From Hyphococcus sp. (GTDB lineage Bacteria > Pseudomonadota > Alphaproteobacteria > Caulobacterales > Parvularculaceae), in NCBI GenBank assembly GCA_028284345.1, contig JANQRY010000005.1:1-61300 (forward strand): a stretch of 61,300 bases of DNA, given 5' to 3'. The notes below the pieces were generated by a model. It ran no database searches. It had not been told where the DNA came from and worked only from the letters and a program-made list of their open reading frames with translations. Shown piece after piece: positions 52,244-60,831 of the stretch (position 1 is its first letter; each line of letters opens with the position of its first letter). The translations under genes and the position numbers were made by a program.

Positions 52244-53113
52244 GTGCGCAAACACAGCATTGTTTCGGTGAAATCTCATTATGGCGAGTTTCGCGCATTT
52301 GAAAACGATCTAATAACGCGCCAATTGCGCGAATTTGGCGCTCATACCCGAAACGAAATAGCGTTTCTATTAAATGTAACAAATGAAGGCGACCGCATTA
52401 TCGACCTAGGCGGCCACATAGGAACGTTCGCAGTACCATTAGCGAAAGCCGTTGGATCAGGCGGCCGCGTCGTGGCGGTGGAGCCTGACATTCGTCACTA
52501 CGAGCTACTTTCAAGCAACATCAACGCCAACGGCGTGAGCGACCGTTGCGTCGCCTTACGAGGTCTTATCTCTCAACATTCAGGCGTGTATCTCCCGCAT
52601 CGAAAGGGAGGAAACACCGGCGCGACATATTTTGTGAAAGAGCAAGGTCAAAGCGACGAACACCGCACGAATAAGGTTCAAACAAGCGAGGAGCGCGGCG
52701 CCGAAACAAGCCCGGCTGACGATTCGACGAATTGGGAAATGCACCCGCCCGTATTTACGCTCGATCAAATTACGTCGGCTTTCTTCCCGAAAGTTGGCAT
52801 CGATGTTATCAAAATTGATGTCGAAGGAATGGAACTTTCTGTGCTCCAATCCGGCGCACGCGCAATCGAATCGAACAGGCCAGTCCTATACATAGAAATA
52901 GCAAAAATCTCCCTGGCGAGACAGAAGCACTCAATAGACGACATTGACGACTTTCTTCGGTTGCTGAACTACCGATATTTCGTAAATTCCGGCGAGCGAA
53001 ACTCAAGTCACGACTTGTTCGAACCGAAGGAGCTGACGCGCCTGAAAGACGGCGGTGATTTTTTCGATGTCCTGGCGATACCCGATGGAAGCGAACGGAT
53101 GCATCGCATGTAA
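52244..53113 (+). CDS. FkbM-family SAM-dependent methyltransferase
   Basis: 289 aa, GTG start 52244. SAM motif IIDLGGHIGTFAVPLAKAVG at about 52-71, VVAVEPDIRHYELLSSNINAN (post I), and the FkbM-typical IDVIKIDVEGMELSVLQSGARAI. A hydrophilic insert (about 130-160, QGQSDEHRTNKVQTSEERGA) interrupts the core. FkbM enzymes O-methylate sugars or polyketides. Lower GC than the ccm genes around it and not a ccm function, so likely acquired. 18 nt before the next gene's earliest frame, which probably forms a pair with it. Confidence 0.82.
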   Translation: MRKHSIVSVKSHYGEFRAFENDLITRQLREFGAHTRNEIAFLLNVTNEGDRIIDLGGHIGTFAVPLAKAVGSGGRVVAVEPDIRHYELLSSNINANGVSDRCVALRGLISQHSGVYLPHRKGGNTGATYFVKEQGQSDEHRTNKVQTSEERGAETSPADDSTNWEMHPPVFTLDQITSAFFPKVGIDVIKIDVEGMELSVLQSGARAIESNRPVLYIEIAKISLARQKHSIDDIDDFLRLLNYRYFVNSGERNSSHDLFEPKELTRLKDGGDFFDVLAIPDGSERMHRM

Positions 53114-53203
53114 TTCAGTCATGAAGGCGCTTTGCCATGCGTCAATCTACAATTTGCACGGGCTGAAGACTTTTCGAAACGACTCTCCCGGCTCCGACCG
53201 GCG

Positions 53204-53992
53204 ATGAAAGATTTGGCGGCAGAGATGACGAACCGGATAATTTCCTTTTCGCTTTTCGGTGATGAAAAAGCGTATCTGGATGGAGCCTTTGCAAATTGCG
53301 ATCTGGCGAACCAAATTTACCCCGACTGGATTTGTCGAATTTACGTTTCTGACGAAATAGAAAAAAGCGCAATTGACAAACTCAAATCCCTTGGCGCCGA
53401 GATCGTCGTAAAGAGGCGAGAAGCCAAATACGACGGATTATTGTGGAGATTCCTGCCGGCCGGCGATCGCGATTTGGATGCGATGATTGTCCGAGACATC
53501 GACAGCCGTCTGAGTTTGCGGGAAAAAGCCGCCGTGGACGATTGGTTAGCATCGGGCCTGCCGTTGCATATTATACGGGACCATCCAAACCACAGACGTT
53601 TAATTCCGGCCGGGTTGTGGGGATGTCGCGGCAACGCAGTTCCCGACATGCGTCATCTCGTCGACGATCACATCCGCACAAAAAATATCAACGTTTGGGA
53701 TACGGACGCGAATTTTTTGGATCATTGCGTTTATCCAAAGTTTCTCGGTGAGATGTTTGTGCATAGCGAATTTCAATATTTCACTGGCGAAAATCCAAAA
53801 CAAATTCCTGTTGCTCGAAGTGGCGATGAGTATCTCGGCTTTCCGCCGGGCCGCGGTGAAGTTTCATCGCGGCGTCTTAGGTTTTTTCGTGAGAAAAAGG
53901 GCGTCGGATCAACTGAGTTGCCGCTGCCGGAGCATGTTCTGGAGAACGCAACAAATCACTTCCGCGCGCCGCCGACGAAGCAATCGACATAA
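53204..53992 (+). CDS. glycosyltransferase-like protein
   Basis: 262 aa from ATG 53204. ATG 53225 is an alternative; an upstream TTG frame adds residues without resemblance. IISFSLFGDEKAYLDGAFANCDLANQIYPDWICRIYVSDEI resembles the N-terminal nucleotide-binding half of GT-A-like proteins. VRDIDSRLSLREKAAVDDWL supplies a DxD-type metal motif, followed by HIIRDHPNH. No signal peptide. Sits with the FkbM methyltransferase between the two ccm blocks, suggesting glycan or glycolipid decoration. Donor and acceptor unknown. Confidence 0.6.
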   Translation: MKDLAAEMTNRIISFSLFGDEKAYLDGAFANCDLANQIYPDWICRIYVSDEIEKSAIDKLKSLGAEIVVKRREAKYDGLLWRFLPAGDRDLDAMIVRDIDSRLSLREKAAVDDWLASGLPLHIIRDHPNHRRLIPAGLWGCRGNAVPDMRHLVDDHIRTKNINVWDTDANFLDHCVYPKFLGEMFVHSEFQYFTGENPKQIPVARSGDEYLGFPPGRGEVSSRRLRFFREKKGVGSTELPLPEHVLENATNHFRAPPTKQST

Positions 53993-54039
53993 CCGCGATT
54001 AAAATGGATAAGCGATCTCGGCTTACGTCGATGAAACGG

Positions 54040-54753
54040 CTACTTCGCTGTGTTCTCCTCCCCCAATGCGGACAAAAGCTGATCCAGCTCTCCCGCCAGC
54101 GGCGCGTCATCGGGCGTTTGCGCGCGTAGCTTTGTCCACAGTTCTCGCGCGCGCGCCGCGTCGCCATCGGACATCGCCGCATGGCCGAGGAAGTAAAGCG
54201 CCAGCGGATCGTCCGGCGCCTGCAAGAGAACCTCTTCGAAGGCTTCCTTGATCGCCGGCGCCGCATCGACATTTCGCGTTTCCAGAAGCGACATCGCTAG
54301 GCCGCGCCAGTCGTCGACGGCGCCTTCGGACAGCACCAGCGCTTCGCGCCAGGCGCCCGCGGCGTCCTCGTGCCGACCAAGGACGCCATAGGAGCGCGCC
54401 AGCATGCGCCAACCCCCGAGATCTTGCGAATCGATGGCCAGCCGCGCAGCGAGGCCTTCGACCATGCCCTGGATCGCCACATCGCGGTCCTCCGGATTCA
54501 TCGCCGCGATCGCCGAGGCCGCATCGGGCGGCGCCGTTCGCGCCGCCGGATCAAGGGCGGCGGGCGAACCGATCTCTGCGTAGATGAACGCGGCCGCCAC
54601 CGGCGCAAGGCCGAGCGCGGCGAGCCCGGCGAAGCGTAGACCCCGTTTAGGTTCGCCGTCGCCGCGCGCCGCGCCGCCCTTTATCAAGGGGAAGCCGACA
54701 AAAGCGACGGTCGCCAGGGACAGGAGAAGACTGAGCAGGATGAATGTCGTCAC
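54040..54753 (-). CDS. ccmI: cytochrome c biogenesis protein CcmI
   Basis: 237 aa. N-terminal membrane helix (TFILLSLLLSLATVAFVGFPLI), a second (LAALGLAPVAAAFIYAEIG), then TPR repeats (DLGGWRMLARSYGVLGRHEDAAGAWREALVL and PDDPLALYFLGHAAMSDGDAARARELWTKL). Chaperone that hands apocytochrome c to the heme ligation complex. Last gene of the minus ccm block, with a four-base overlap with ccmH. Its 3' end faces the glycosyltransferase-like gene. Confidence 0.9.
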   Translation of the reverse strand: MTTFILLSLLLSLATVAFVGFPLIKGGAARGDGEPKRGLRFAGLAALGLAPVAAAFIYAEIGSPAALDPAARTAPPDAASAIAAMNPEDRDVAIQGMVEGLAARLAIDSQDLGGWRMLARSYGVLGRHEDAAGAWREALVLSEGAVDDWRGLAMSLLETRNVDAAPAIKEAFEEVLLQAPDDPLALYFLGHAAMSDGDAARARELWTKLRAQTPDDAPLAGELDQLLSALGEENTAK

Positions 54754-55205
54754 AGGCCGGGCTTCGCGTTGTCGCCTGCGGTATCGCCGGCTTCCTCATC
54801 GGCCCGTTTCATCCGCATCAGGAAAAAGGCCGCGCCGATACATGCAGCGAGAAGAACCAACGCCGGCGCCGCCCACAACAGCACGGTGTTTTGCTGCACG
54901 GGCGGTTTCAGCAGGACATAGTCGCCATACCGGTCGACGAGAAAGGCATAGACCTCTGCGTCGCTGTCGCCGGCGGTCAATCGTTCGCGCACAATGACGC
55001 GCATGTCTTTGGCCAGCGGCGCGTTTGAATCATCGATGGACTGGCTTTGACAGACAACACAGCGGAGGTTGCGGCTGATCTCGATGGCGCGCGCTTCGAG
55101 CGCCGGGTCGTCCAGCACTTCATCCGGTTCGACGGCGAATGCAGCCATATTCAAGAGCGCTGCGAGCATTAGAACGATCAGAAATTGAAGCGAGACCGCT
55201 TTCAT
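54750..55205 (-). CDS. ccmH: apocytochrome thiol-oxidoreductase CcmH (CcmL type)
   Basis: 151 aa. Signal peptide (LIVLMLAALLNMAAFA), then the redox site LRCVVCQSQSIDDSNAPLAKDMR with the two Cys spaced C-x2-C, VYAFLVDRYGDYVLLKPP, and a C-terminal membrane anchor LLWAAPALVLLAACIGAAFFL. Reduces the CxxCH cysteines of apocytochromes in the CcmFHI complex. Overlaps both neighbours by four bases. Confidence 0.95.
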   Translation of the reverse strand: MKAVSLQFLIVLMLAALLNMAAFAVEPDEVLDDPALEARAIEISRNLRCVVCQSQSIDDSNAPLAKDMRVIVRERLTAGDSDAEVYAFLVDRYGDYVLLKPPVQQNTVLLWAAPALVLLAACIGAAFFLMRMKRADEEAGDTAGDNAKPGL

Positions 55206-55744
55206 TTTTCCGCCTCCTTCCGCAACTGATCAACGACCGGCTTGATGTCTTCGGTCCATATCTGTTCGGTGATCGGGCCAACCTGTTTGTAGCGAATACG
55301 GCCGTCGTGCCCGACGACAAAGGTCTCCGGCGCGCCGGTGACGCCGAAGTCGATGGCGACCCGGCCGTCCGCATCGTCGCCGATGTAGTTATAAGGATCG
55401 CCAAGCCGGCGCAGCCACGCCGCGCCGTCGCCGGGGCGTTCTTTCCAGTTTATGCCGGTGATGAGAAGGTCTTCCTCTGCGGCGATTTTCATCAATTGCG
55501 GATGTTCGATGGCGCAGGGAACGCACCAGCTCGCAAAGACATTGACCAGCGCTACCTCGCCGACAATGTTTTCCGACGACAACGCATTGTCGTGACCCTC
55601 AATCGCCGGCAACGAAAATTCCGGCAACGGTTTGTCGATCAATACGGACGGGATGCGCGAGGGATCGTGACGAAGACCGACCGCGAACCATGCGGCCAGC
55701 AGCGCAAACAGGGCGAGCGGCAGATAAAGAAACAACCGGCTCAT
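55202..55744 (-). CDS. ccmG: thiol:disulfide interchange protein CcmG/DsbE
   Basis: 180 aa membrane-anchored periplasmic thioredoxin. Anchor at residues 1-22, CcmG-type PSVLIDKPLPEFSLPAI, active site FASWCVPCAIEHPQL, and the conserved GVTGAPETFVVGHDGRIRYKQVGP with the cis-Pro. Supplies reductant for heme attachment. Four-base overlap with ccmF. Confidence 0.95.
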   Translation of the reverse strand: MSRLFLYLPLALFALLAAWFAVGLRHDPSRIPSVLIDKPLPEFSLPAIEGHDNALSSENIVGEVALVNVFASWCVPCAIEHPQLMKIAAEEDLLITGINWKERPGDGAAWLRRLGDPYNYIGDDADGRVAIDFGVTGAPETFVVGHDGRIRYKQVGPITEQIWTEDIKPVVDQLRKEAEK

Positions 55745-57699
55745 GCAGGCGCGCCTTCAGCGGCCGGGGATTGAACCGGCTTGCGTTGCGCCGCCGGCAG
55801 CGCGGCGACGACGCCGCCAAGCGCGAGCAAACCGGAGCCAAGCCAGAGCCAGAGGACAAGCGGGTTGTACCACGCCTTCACCGCCCAGCCGGCCTCGGTC
55901 TGGCGCTCGCCGACGGAGAGATAAAAGTCGCCGAAGAATGTCGTGCGGATCGCCGCTTCCGTTGTCTGCATCTGCCGCACCGGATAATAGCGCCGCTCGG
56001 CTGCAAAGGAATCAAGCTGTCGACCGTTGCGGGAAATGTCGAACGTCGCCGTCTCCGATATGAAATTCGGTCCCTGCACTTCATCGACGCTTTTCAATGT
56101 CGCTTCATATCCGCCGGCGCTGATGACGTCGCCGATGTTCATCAACCGGACGGTTTCGGTTCGCCAGACGCCGGCGCCCATGGCGCCGATAATCACAACA
56201 GCCATGCCGACATGGGCGATGGTCATGCCGATGAAAGACCGCGGCAATCCGGCGAAACGAGCAAGGCTGCGCTTCGGCGATGAAAACAGATCGACGCGCC
56301 GCGCCAGTTCGATCAACGCGCCGCCGCCGGCCCACACGGCAAGCCCGGCCGCAAAGGCGGCGGCGGCGCTTTTCGGCCAGGTCATCCATAGTGCGATGAT
56401 CATCGCGACCGCGGCCGCGCCCGCCGCCGGCGCCGCCTGTCTGAACGCCGCGCCAAGGCGGCCCTTCTTCCATGCGAGCACCGCGCCCGGCGCCATGGCG
56501 AACAGCAACAATAACGTCAGCGGCGCGAACACCGCGTTAAAATACGGCGCCCCGACGGTGAGGCGTTCGCCGGTCAGGACGTCAATGAAGAGCGGATAAA
56601 ACGTGCCGATGAAGACCGTCGCCGTCATGGTGACAAGGAGCACATTGTTGACGATCAGCGCCCCTTCCCGGCTTGCCGGTTGAAAGGCCCCTTCCGCCCG
56701 CAGCGCGCCGGCGCGCAGGGCGAAAAGGGTCAGCGCGCCGCCGATCGCCAGGGCCAGAATGGCGAGGATGAACATGCCGCGCTCTGGATCAACGGCGAAG
56801 GCGTGCACCGATGTGAGAATGCCCGAGCGCACGAGAAACGTGCCGACCAGGCTGAGGGAGAATGCAAGTATGGCGAGGAGCACGGTCCAGACTTTCAAGG
56901 CGCCTCGCTTTTCAACGACGCGCACCGAATGCAGAAACGCCGTGCCGGCGAGCCAGGGCATGAAGGACGCGTTTTCAACCGGGTCCCAGGCCCAGAACCC
57001 ACCCCAGCCGAGTTCGTAATAGGCCCACCAGCTGCCGATAGCGATGCCGATGGTGAGGAACACCCAGGCGGCCAGCGCAAAAGGCCGAACGGCGCGCGCC
57101 CATTCGGCGTCGATCCGCCCCCGGATCAAGCCGGCAATCGCATAGGCGAACGTCACCGAGTAGCCCACATAGCCGAGATAGAGAAACGGCGGATGAATGA
57201 TCAGGCCGGGGTCCTGCAACAGCGGGTTGAGGTCCATGCCGTCGGACGCCGCCGGCAGCACCCGCTCAAACGGGTTGGAAGTGAACAGGATGAAGGCAAT
57301 GAACGCCGCCGCGATCGCCCCTTGCGCGGCAAGCGTGACGACCTTGAGCGAACCGGCGCGCGTCATGGCCACCGCCGCGCCGAATACGGCAAGGATCAAC
57401 ACCCAGAGCAGCATGGATCCTTCGTGATTGCCCCAGACGCCGGTCAGTTTGTAGACGAAGGGCTTCGCCGAGTGGGAATTCTGAACCACATTGGCGACCG
57501 AGAAGTCCGATTGCGCGTAGGCGATTGTCAGGCATCCGAACGCAAAGGCGATGAGCGCCAGTTGCGCCAGCGCCGAATTGGCCGACCCGGCGGCGAGCGC
57601 GCGATCCCGTCTGACAGCCCCCATGAGCGGAAACACCGCCTGCCACAGCGCCGCCATCAGTGCGACGATCAGGGCAAAATTTCCAAGTTCCGCGATCAT
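55741..57699 (-). CDS. ccmF: cytochrome c heme lyase subunit CcmF
   Basis: 652 aa, normal length, about 14-15 membrane helices. HEGSMLLWVLIL, the FLYLGYVGYSVTFAYAIAGL helix, and the WWD domain WWAYYELGWGGFWAWDPVENASFMPWLAGTAFLHS followed by VLLAILAFSLSLVGTFLVRSGILTSVHAFA. The C-terminal periplasmic domain has TVRLMNIGD-type strands. Ligates heme to apocytochromes. Heads the minus-strand ccmFGHI block and diverges from ccmD. Confidence 0.96.
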   Translation of the reverse strand: MIAELGNFALIVALMAALWQAVFPLMGAVRRDRALAAGSANSALAQLALIAFAFGCLTIAYAQSDFSVANVVQNSHSAKPFVYKLTGVWGNHEGSMLLWVLILAVFGAAVAMTRAGSLKVVTLAAQGAIAAAFIAFILFTSNPFERVLPAASDGMDLNPLLQDPGLIIHPPFLYLGYVGYSVTFAYAIAGLIRGRIDAEWARAVRPFALAAWVFLTIGIAIGSWWAYYELGWGGFWAWDPVENASFMPWLAGTAFLHSVRVVEKRGALKVWTVLLAILAFSLSLVGTFLVRSGILTSVHAFAVDPERGMFILAILALAIGGALTLFALRAGALRAEGAFQPASREGALIVNNVLLVTMTATVFIGTFYPLFIDVLTGERLTVGAPYFNAVFAPLTLLLLFAMAPGAVLAWKKGRLGAAFRQAAPAAGAAAVAMIIALWMTWPKSAAAAFAAGLAVWAGGGALIELARRVDLFSSPKRSLARFAGLPRSFIGMTIAHVGMAVVIIGAMGAGVWRTETVRLMNIGDVISAGGYEATLKSVDEVQGPNFISETATFDISRNGRQLDSFAAERRYYPVRQMQTTEAAIRTTFFGDFYLSVGERQTEAGWAVKAWYNPLVLWLWLGSGLLALGGVVAALPAAQRKPVQSPAAEGAPA

Positions 57700-57779
57700 G
57701 GCGTTCCTTTAGCGCGATTGGGGGGCCAAGGCACTGCGAGATTTTGACGGCGCGCGGCGGCTGGGCCATAAGGCGCGCC

Positions 57780-57959
57780 ATGTCTGACTTTTTCGCCATG
57801 GGCGGCTACGCCGCCTATATCTGGCCGGCCTACGCCGTTTCCGCGATTGTGCTCGCCGGGCTCGGCTTCGCAATCTGGCGGCGCGGGCGCGACCTTAAGA
57901 AGCGGCTCAAAGATCAAGCGACGCGACAGGGCGAAGAGGTCGGCGATGGCGCCCCATAA
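57780..57959 (+). CDS. ccmD: heme exporter protein CcmD
   Basis: 59 aa from ATG 57780. One membrane helix AAYIWPAYAVSAIVLAGLGFAIW followed by a basic cytoplasmic tail RRGRDLKKRLKDQ, the standard CcmD layout (MGGYAAYIWPAYA is a signature). It stabilises the CcmABC-CcmE complex. Normally it sits between ccmC and ccmE or ccmG. Here it is alone, divergent from ccmF, and overlaps the sulfite dehydrogenase start by 14 nt. Confidence 0.88.
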   Translation: MSDFFAMGGYAAYIWPAYAVSAIVLAGLGFAIWRRGRDLKKRLKDQATRQGEEVGDGAP

Positions 57960-59175
57960 CCCAACCCGGCGGACCTTGTTAAAGGGCGCGTCCTTCGCCG
58001 CAGCGCTCGGCGCGCCGATCCCGTTCGCCAGATTTCTGCCCGCCGGCTTGATCCCCGCGGCGCTTGCGCAGGACAGTGTCAGCGCGGCTGATTTCGGCAA
58101 AGACGAGCTTGCGATATTGGGCGACCGGCCGCTCAACATGGAAACGCCGCCGCATCTCCTCGACGACCGGGTGACGCCTGCAAGCCGGTTTTTCGTGCGC
58201 AATAACGGCCTGCCGCCGGATGTCTCGACCGCTGCGGAGGAAAGCTGGCGCCTGACCATTGACGGCGAGGTCGACAACGCGATGACGCTTTCAATCGCGG
58301 ACCTGAAAACGCGTTTCGAACCCGTGACGCTGCAACTGCAACTGGAATGCGGCGGCAATGGCCGTAGGTTTTTCGCTCCGGGCGCGTCGGGCAATCAATG
58401 GACTTTCGGCGCCATCGCTTGCGCCGAATGGACCGGCGTTCGCCTGGCGGACGTTTTGAATGCGGCGGGCGTAAAGAACAGCGCCGTCTATACGGCCCAT
58501 TACGGCGCCGATGCGCATTTGTCCGGCGATCCGGAAAAAGACGCGATCTCCCGCGGCGCGCCGATCGCAAAGGCCATGGACCCGCACAACCTGATTGCCT
58601 GGGCGATGAACGGCGAGGCCATGCCGCTCATGAACGGTCATCCGCTGCGGCTTGTCATCCCGGGCTGGCCGGGATCGTGCTCGCAGAAATGGCTGACGAA
58701 AATCACCTTGCGCGACCGCGTCCATGACGGCGCGAAAATGACCGGCTCGTCTTATCGCGTCCCGAAAAACCCCGTCGCGCCGGGAACGCCGGTTCCCGAC
58801 GAGGACATGCAGATTATCGAATCGATGCCGGTGAAGTCGCTGATCACCGCGCCGGCGACCGGCGCGCGCTTCACCGTCGGTGAAGACTTTGAAGCGCGCG
58901 GCCACGCCTGGGCCGGGGACCTCGACGTCGCCGCCGTGGATCTGTCCATCGATTTCGGCGCCACGTGGTTTGCCGCCGCGCTCGACCGGCCGGTCAACAA
59001 ATACGCGTGGCAGCACTGGCGGGCGCCGATCCGGTTTGACGCACCCGGCTACTACGAGGTCTGGGCGAGAGCGCGCGATACGGAGGGCCACATGCAGCCG
59101 CCGCTGCCGCCGGGCTGGAATCCCAAAGGCTATCTCAACAACATGATGCACCGCATCGCGGTTTTCGCGGTCTGA
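57946..59175 (+). CDS. sulfite oxidase-family molybdoenzyme (SorA/SoxC-like)
   Basis: 409 aa from ATG 57946. Twin-arginine leader NPTRRTLLKGASFAAALG, then the sulfite oxidase fold. FFVRNNGLPPDV, the molybdenum-ligating Cys in LQLECGGNGRRFF, HPLRLVIPGWPGSCSQKWLTKI, and the C-terminal dimerisation domain (DLDVAAVDLSIDFGATW). Periplasmic oxidation of sulfite to sulfate, passing electrons to the cytochrome encoded immediately downstream. Overlaps ccmD by 14 nt, which couples it to cytochrome maturation. Confidence 0.9.
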   Translation: MAPHNPTRRTLLKGASFAAALGAPIPFARFLPAGLIPAALAQDSVSAADFGKDELAILGDRPLNMETPPHLLDDRVTPASRFFVRNNGLPPDVSTAAEESWRLTIDGEVDNAMTLSIADLKTRFEPVTLQLQLECGGNGRRFFAPGASGNQWTFGAIACAEWTGVRLADVLNAAGVKNSAVYTAHYGADAHLSGDPEKDAISRGAPIAKAMDPHNLIAWAMNGEAMPLMNGHPLRLVIPGWPGSCSQKWLTKITLRDRVHDGAKMTGSSYRVPKNPVAPGTPVPDEDMQIIESMPVKSLITAPATGARFTVGEDFEARGHAWAGDLDVAAVDLSIDFGATWFAAALDRPVNKYAWQHWRAPIRFDAPGYYEVWARARDTEGHMQPPLPPGWNPKGYLNNMMHRIAVFAV

Positions 59176-59180
59176 ACGCG

Positions 59181-59633
59181 ATGCGCCCGCCGCGGGTCAG
59201 TCTGTTCTTTTTCGCCGCTGCGATAGCGTTTCTCATCTACGCAGCGTTTTCGGGCGGCGGACAGCCGGGTCCGGAGCCGATCGCTTCGACGCTCGCGGTC
59301 GCGGAAACGGCGTTAGCTAACCCCCACGCGCTCCCCGATTTCAACTGGCGCTTCAACGCCCTTGATCCCGGCGTTGTCGAAGCCTCGTCTGCATCGGCGT
59401 CATTCGATCCGGCGGACGACTATTGGGGCCTGCCGCGCACTGAAGGAGTCGATCTCGTCGCAGGCTATTGCGCGTCCTGTCATTCGCTGCGCATCGTCAT
59501 GCAGCAAAGCGCGTCGGAAGCGCGCTGGCGCGAATTGATGGCGTGGATGATCGACAAACAGGGCATGGCCCAGCCGCCCGATGACGACCTGGAACAGATG
59601 ATCGGCTATCTGAGCGAGAATTTCGGGGCGTAA
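59181..59633 (+). CDS. monoheme cytochrome c subunit of sulfite dehydrogenase (SorB-like)
   Basis: 150 aa. N-terminal hydrophobic segment (LFFFAAAIAFLIYAAF) acts as a signal or anchor. One heme-binding motif CASCH at about residue 97 and an axial Met candidate in KQGMAQPPDDDLEQMIGYLSENFG. Starts 5 nt after the molybdoenzyme gene, so it is its electron acceptor. Its heme attachment depends on the Ccm proteins encoded next door. Confidence 0.88.
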   Translation: MRPPRVSLFFFAAAIAFLIYAAFSGGGQPGPEPIASTLAVAETALANPHALPDFNWRFNALDPGVVEASSASASFDPADDYWGLPRTEGVDLVAGYCASCHSLRIVMQQSASEARWRELMAWMIDKQGMAQPPDDDLEQMIGYLSENFGA

Positions 59634-59703
59634 GTTATTTCGAAATCAAGGCCCCTTGTCATCCCGGGGCCCGCTTAGCAGCAACCCCGGAACAACACAG
59701 GCC
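59634..59703. other. convergent intergenic region with weak palindromes
   Basis: Between the convergent cytochrome and rplA genes. GGCCCC/GGGGCC and AAGGCC/GGCCTT partial inverted repeats and the words GTCATCCCGGGGCCCGC recall a decayed copy of the REP-like family, but symmetry is poor. It may serve as a terminator. Confidence 0.35.
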
Positions 59704-60399
59704 TTATGCGTTCGGCGCGCTCGTATCGATCTTGACGCCCGGGCCCATAGTCGAGGAGATCGCGATCTTCTTGATATAGGTTCCCTTGGCGCCCGACGGC
59801 TTGGCCTTGGCCACCGCGTCGATAAACGCCTGTACGTTTTCCGCGATGGCTTTTTCGTCAAAGCTCGCCTTGCCGACGCCAGCGTGAATGACGCCGGCCT
59901 TCTCGGCCTTGAACTGAACCGCCCCGCCTTTTGCGTCCTTGACGGCTTTCGTCACGTCAGGGGTCACCGTGCCGACTTTCGGGTTCGGCATCAGGCCGCG
60001 AGGGCCCAGCACTTTGCCGAGACGGCCGACAACGGCCATCATGTCCGGTGTTGCGATCACCCGGTCAAAATCCATGAAACCGCCCTGGATTTTTTCCATC
60101 AGGTCTTCCGCGCCGACAATATCGGCGCCGGCGGCCGTCGCTTCTTCGGCTTTTGCGTCTTTGGCGAAAACCGCGACGCGCACATTGCGGCCCGTGCCGT
60201 TCGGCAAGGCGACAACGCCGCGCACCTGCTGGTCTGCGTGGCGCGTGTCGATGCCGAGATTCATGGCGATTTCGATAGTCTCATCGAACTTCGCCGTGGC
60301 GTTCGCTTTTACGGACTTAACCGCTTCCTCAACGGAATGCGCTTTCACATTGTCCGTGGCTTCGCGCGCAGCGCGGGTGCGTTTTCCAAGTTTCGGCAT
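59704..60399 (-). CDS. rplA: 50S ribosomal protein L1
   Basis: 231 aa, standard length. [12 protein letters not shown] near the N-terminus, [34 protein letters not shown], the linker-domain [33 protein letters not shown], and [19 protein letters not shown] at the end. Builds the L1 stalk and typically autoregulates the L11-L1 mRNA. It starts 3 nt after rplK. No rplJ-rplL follows; the next gene downstream is convergent. Confidence 0.97.
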   Translation of the reverse strand: MPKLGKRTRAAREATDNVKAHSVEEAVKSVKANATAKFDETIEIAMNLGIDTRHADQQVRGVVALPNGTGRNVRVAVFAKDAKAEEATAAGADIVGAEDLMEKIQGGFMDFDRVIATPDMMAVVGRLGKVLGPRGLMPNPKVGTVTPDVTKAVKDAKGGAVQFKAEKAGVIHAGVGKASFDEKAIAENVQAFIDAVAKAKPSGAKGTYIKKIAISSTMGPGVKIDTSAPNA

Positions 60400-60402
60400 G
60401 AC

Positions 60403-60831
60403 TTACCCCCTCACCTCAAGGCCCATGGCGCGCGCCGAGCCCATGATGATCTTGGTCGCCGCATCGAGATCGTTGGCGTTGAGATCGGGCATTTTCGCTT
60501 CGGCGATTTCACGGCACTGGGCAGTGGTAACCGAACCGGCGATATCGCGGCCCGGCGTCGATCCGCCCTTCGGCAGCTTCGCCGCTTTCTTGAGGTAGTA
60601 AGCCGCCGGCGGCGTTTTCGTTTCAAAGGTGAAGGACTTATCCTGATAGATCGTGATGATCGTCGGGATCGGCATCCCCTTTTCCATTTCCTGCGTCTTG
60701 GCGTTAAACGCCTTGCAGAATTCCATGATGTTGAGACCGCGCTGGCCAAGCGCTGGACCGATGGGCGGAGACGGAGACGCCGCGCCCGCCGGCACCTGAA
60801 GTTTCAGGTAGCCTGCGATTTTCTTTGCCAT
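60403..60831 (-). CDS. rplK: 50S ribosomal protein L11
   Basis: 142 aa. [44 protein letters not shown] is the N-terminal domain that contacts the GTPase-associated region and thiostrepton site. C-terminal rRNA-binding domain [47 protein letters not shown]. First gene of the pair. No nusG is visible in the 469 nt upstream within the window. Confidence 0.97.
   Translation of the reverse strand: MAKKIAGYLKLQVPAGAASPSPPIGPALGQRGLNIMEFCKAFNAKTQEMEKGMPIPTIITIYQDKSFTFETKTPPAAYYLKKAAKLPKGGSTPGRDIAGSVTTAQCREIAEAKMPDLNANDLDAATKIIMGSARAMGLEVRG

Noticed and set aside
59650-59700. Third REP-like element
   Set aside because: Shares the words CATCCCGGGGCCCGC but the arms are short and imperfect, so it is kept only as a possible decayed copy.
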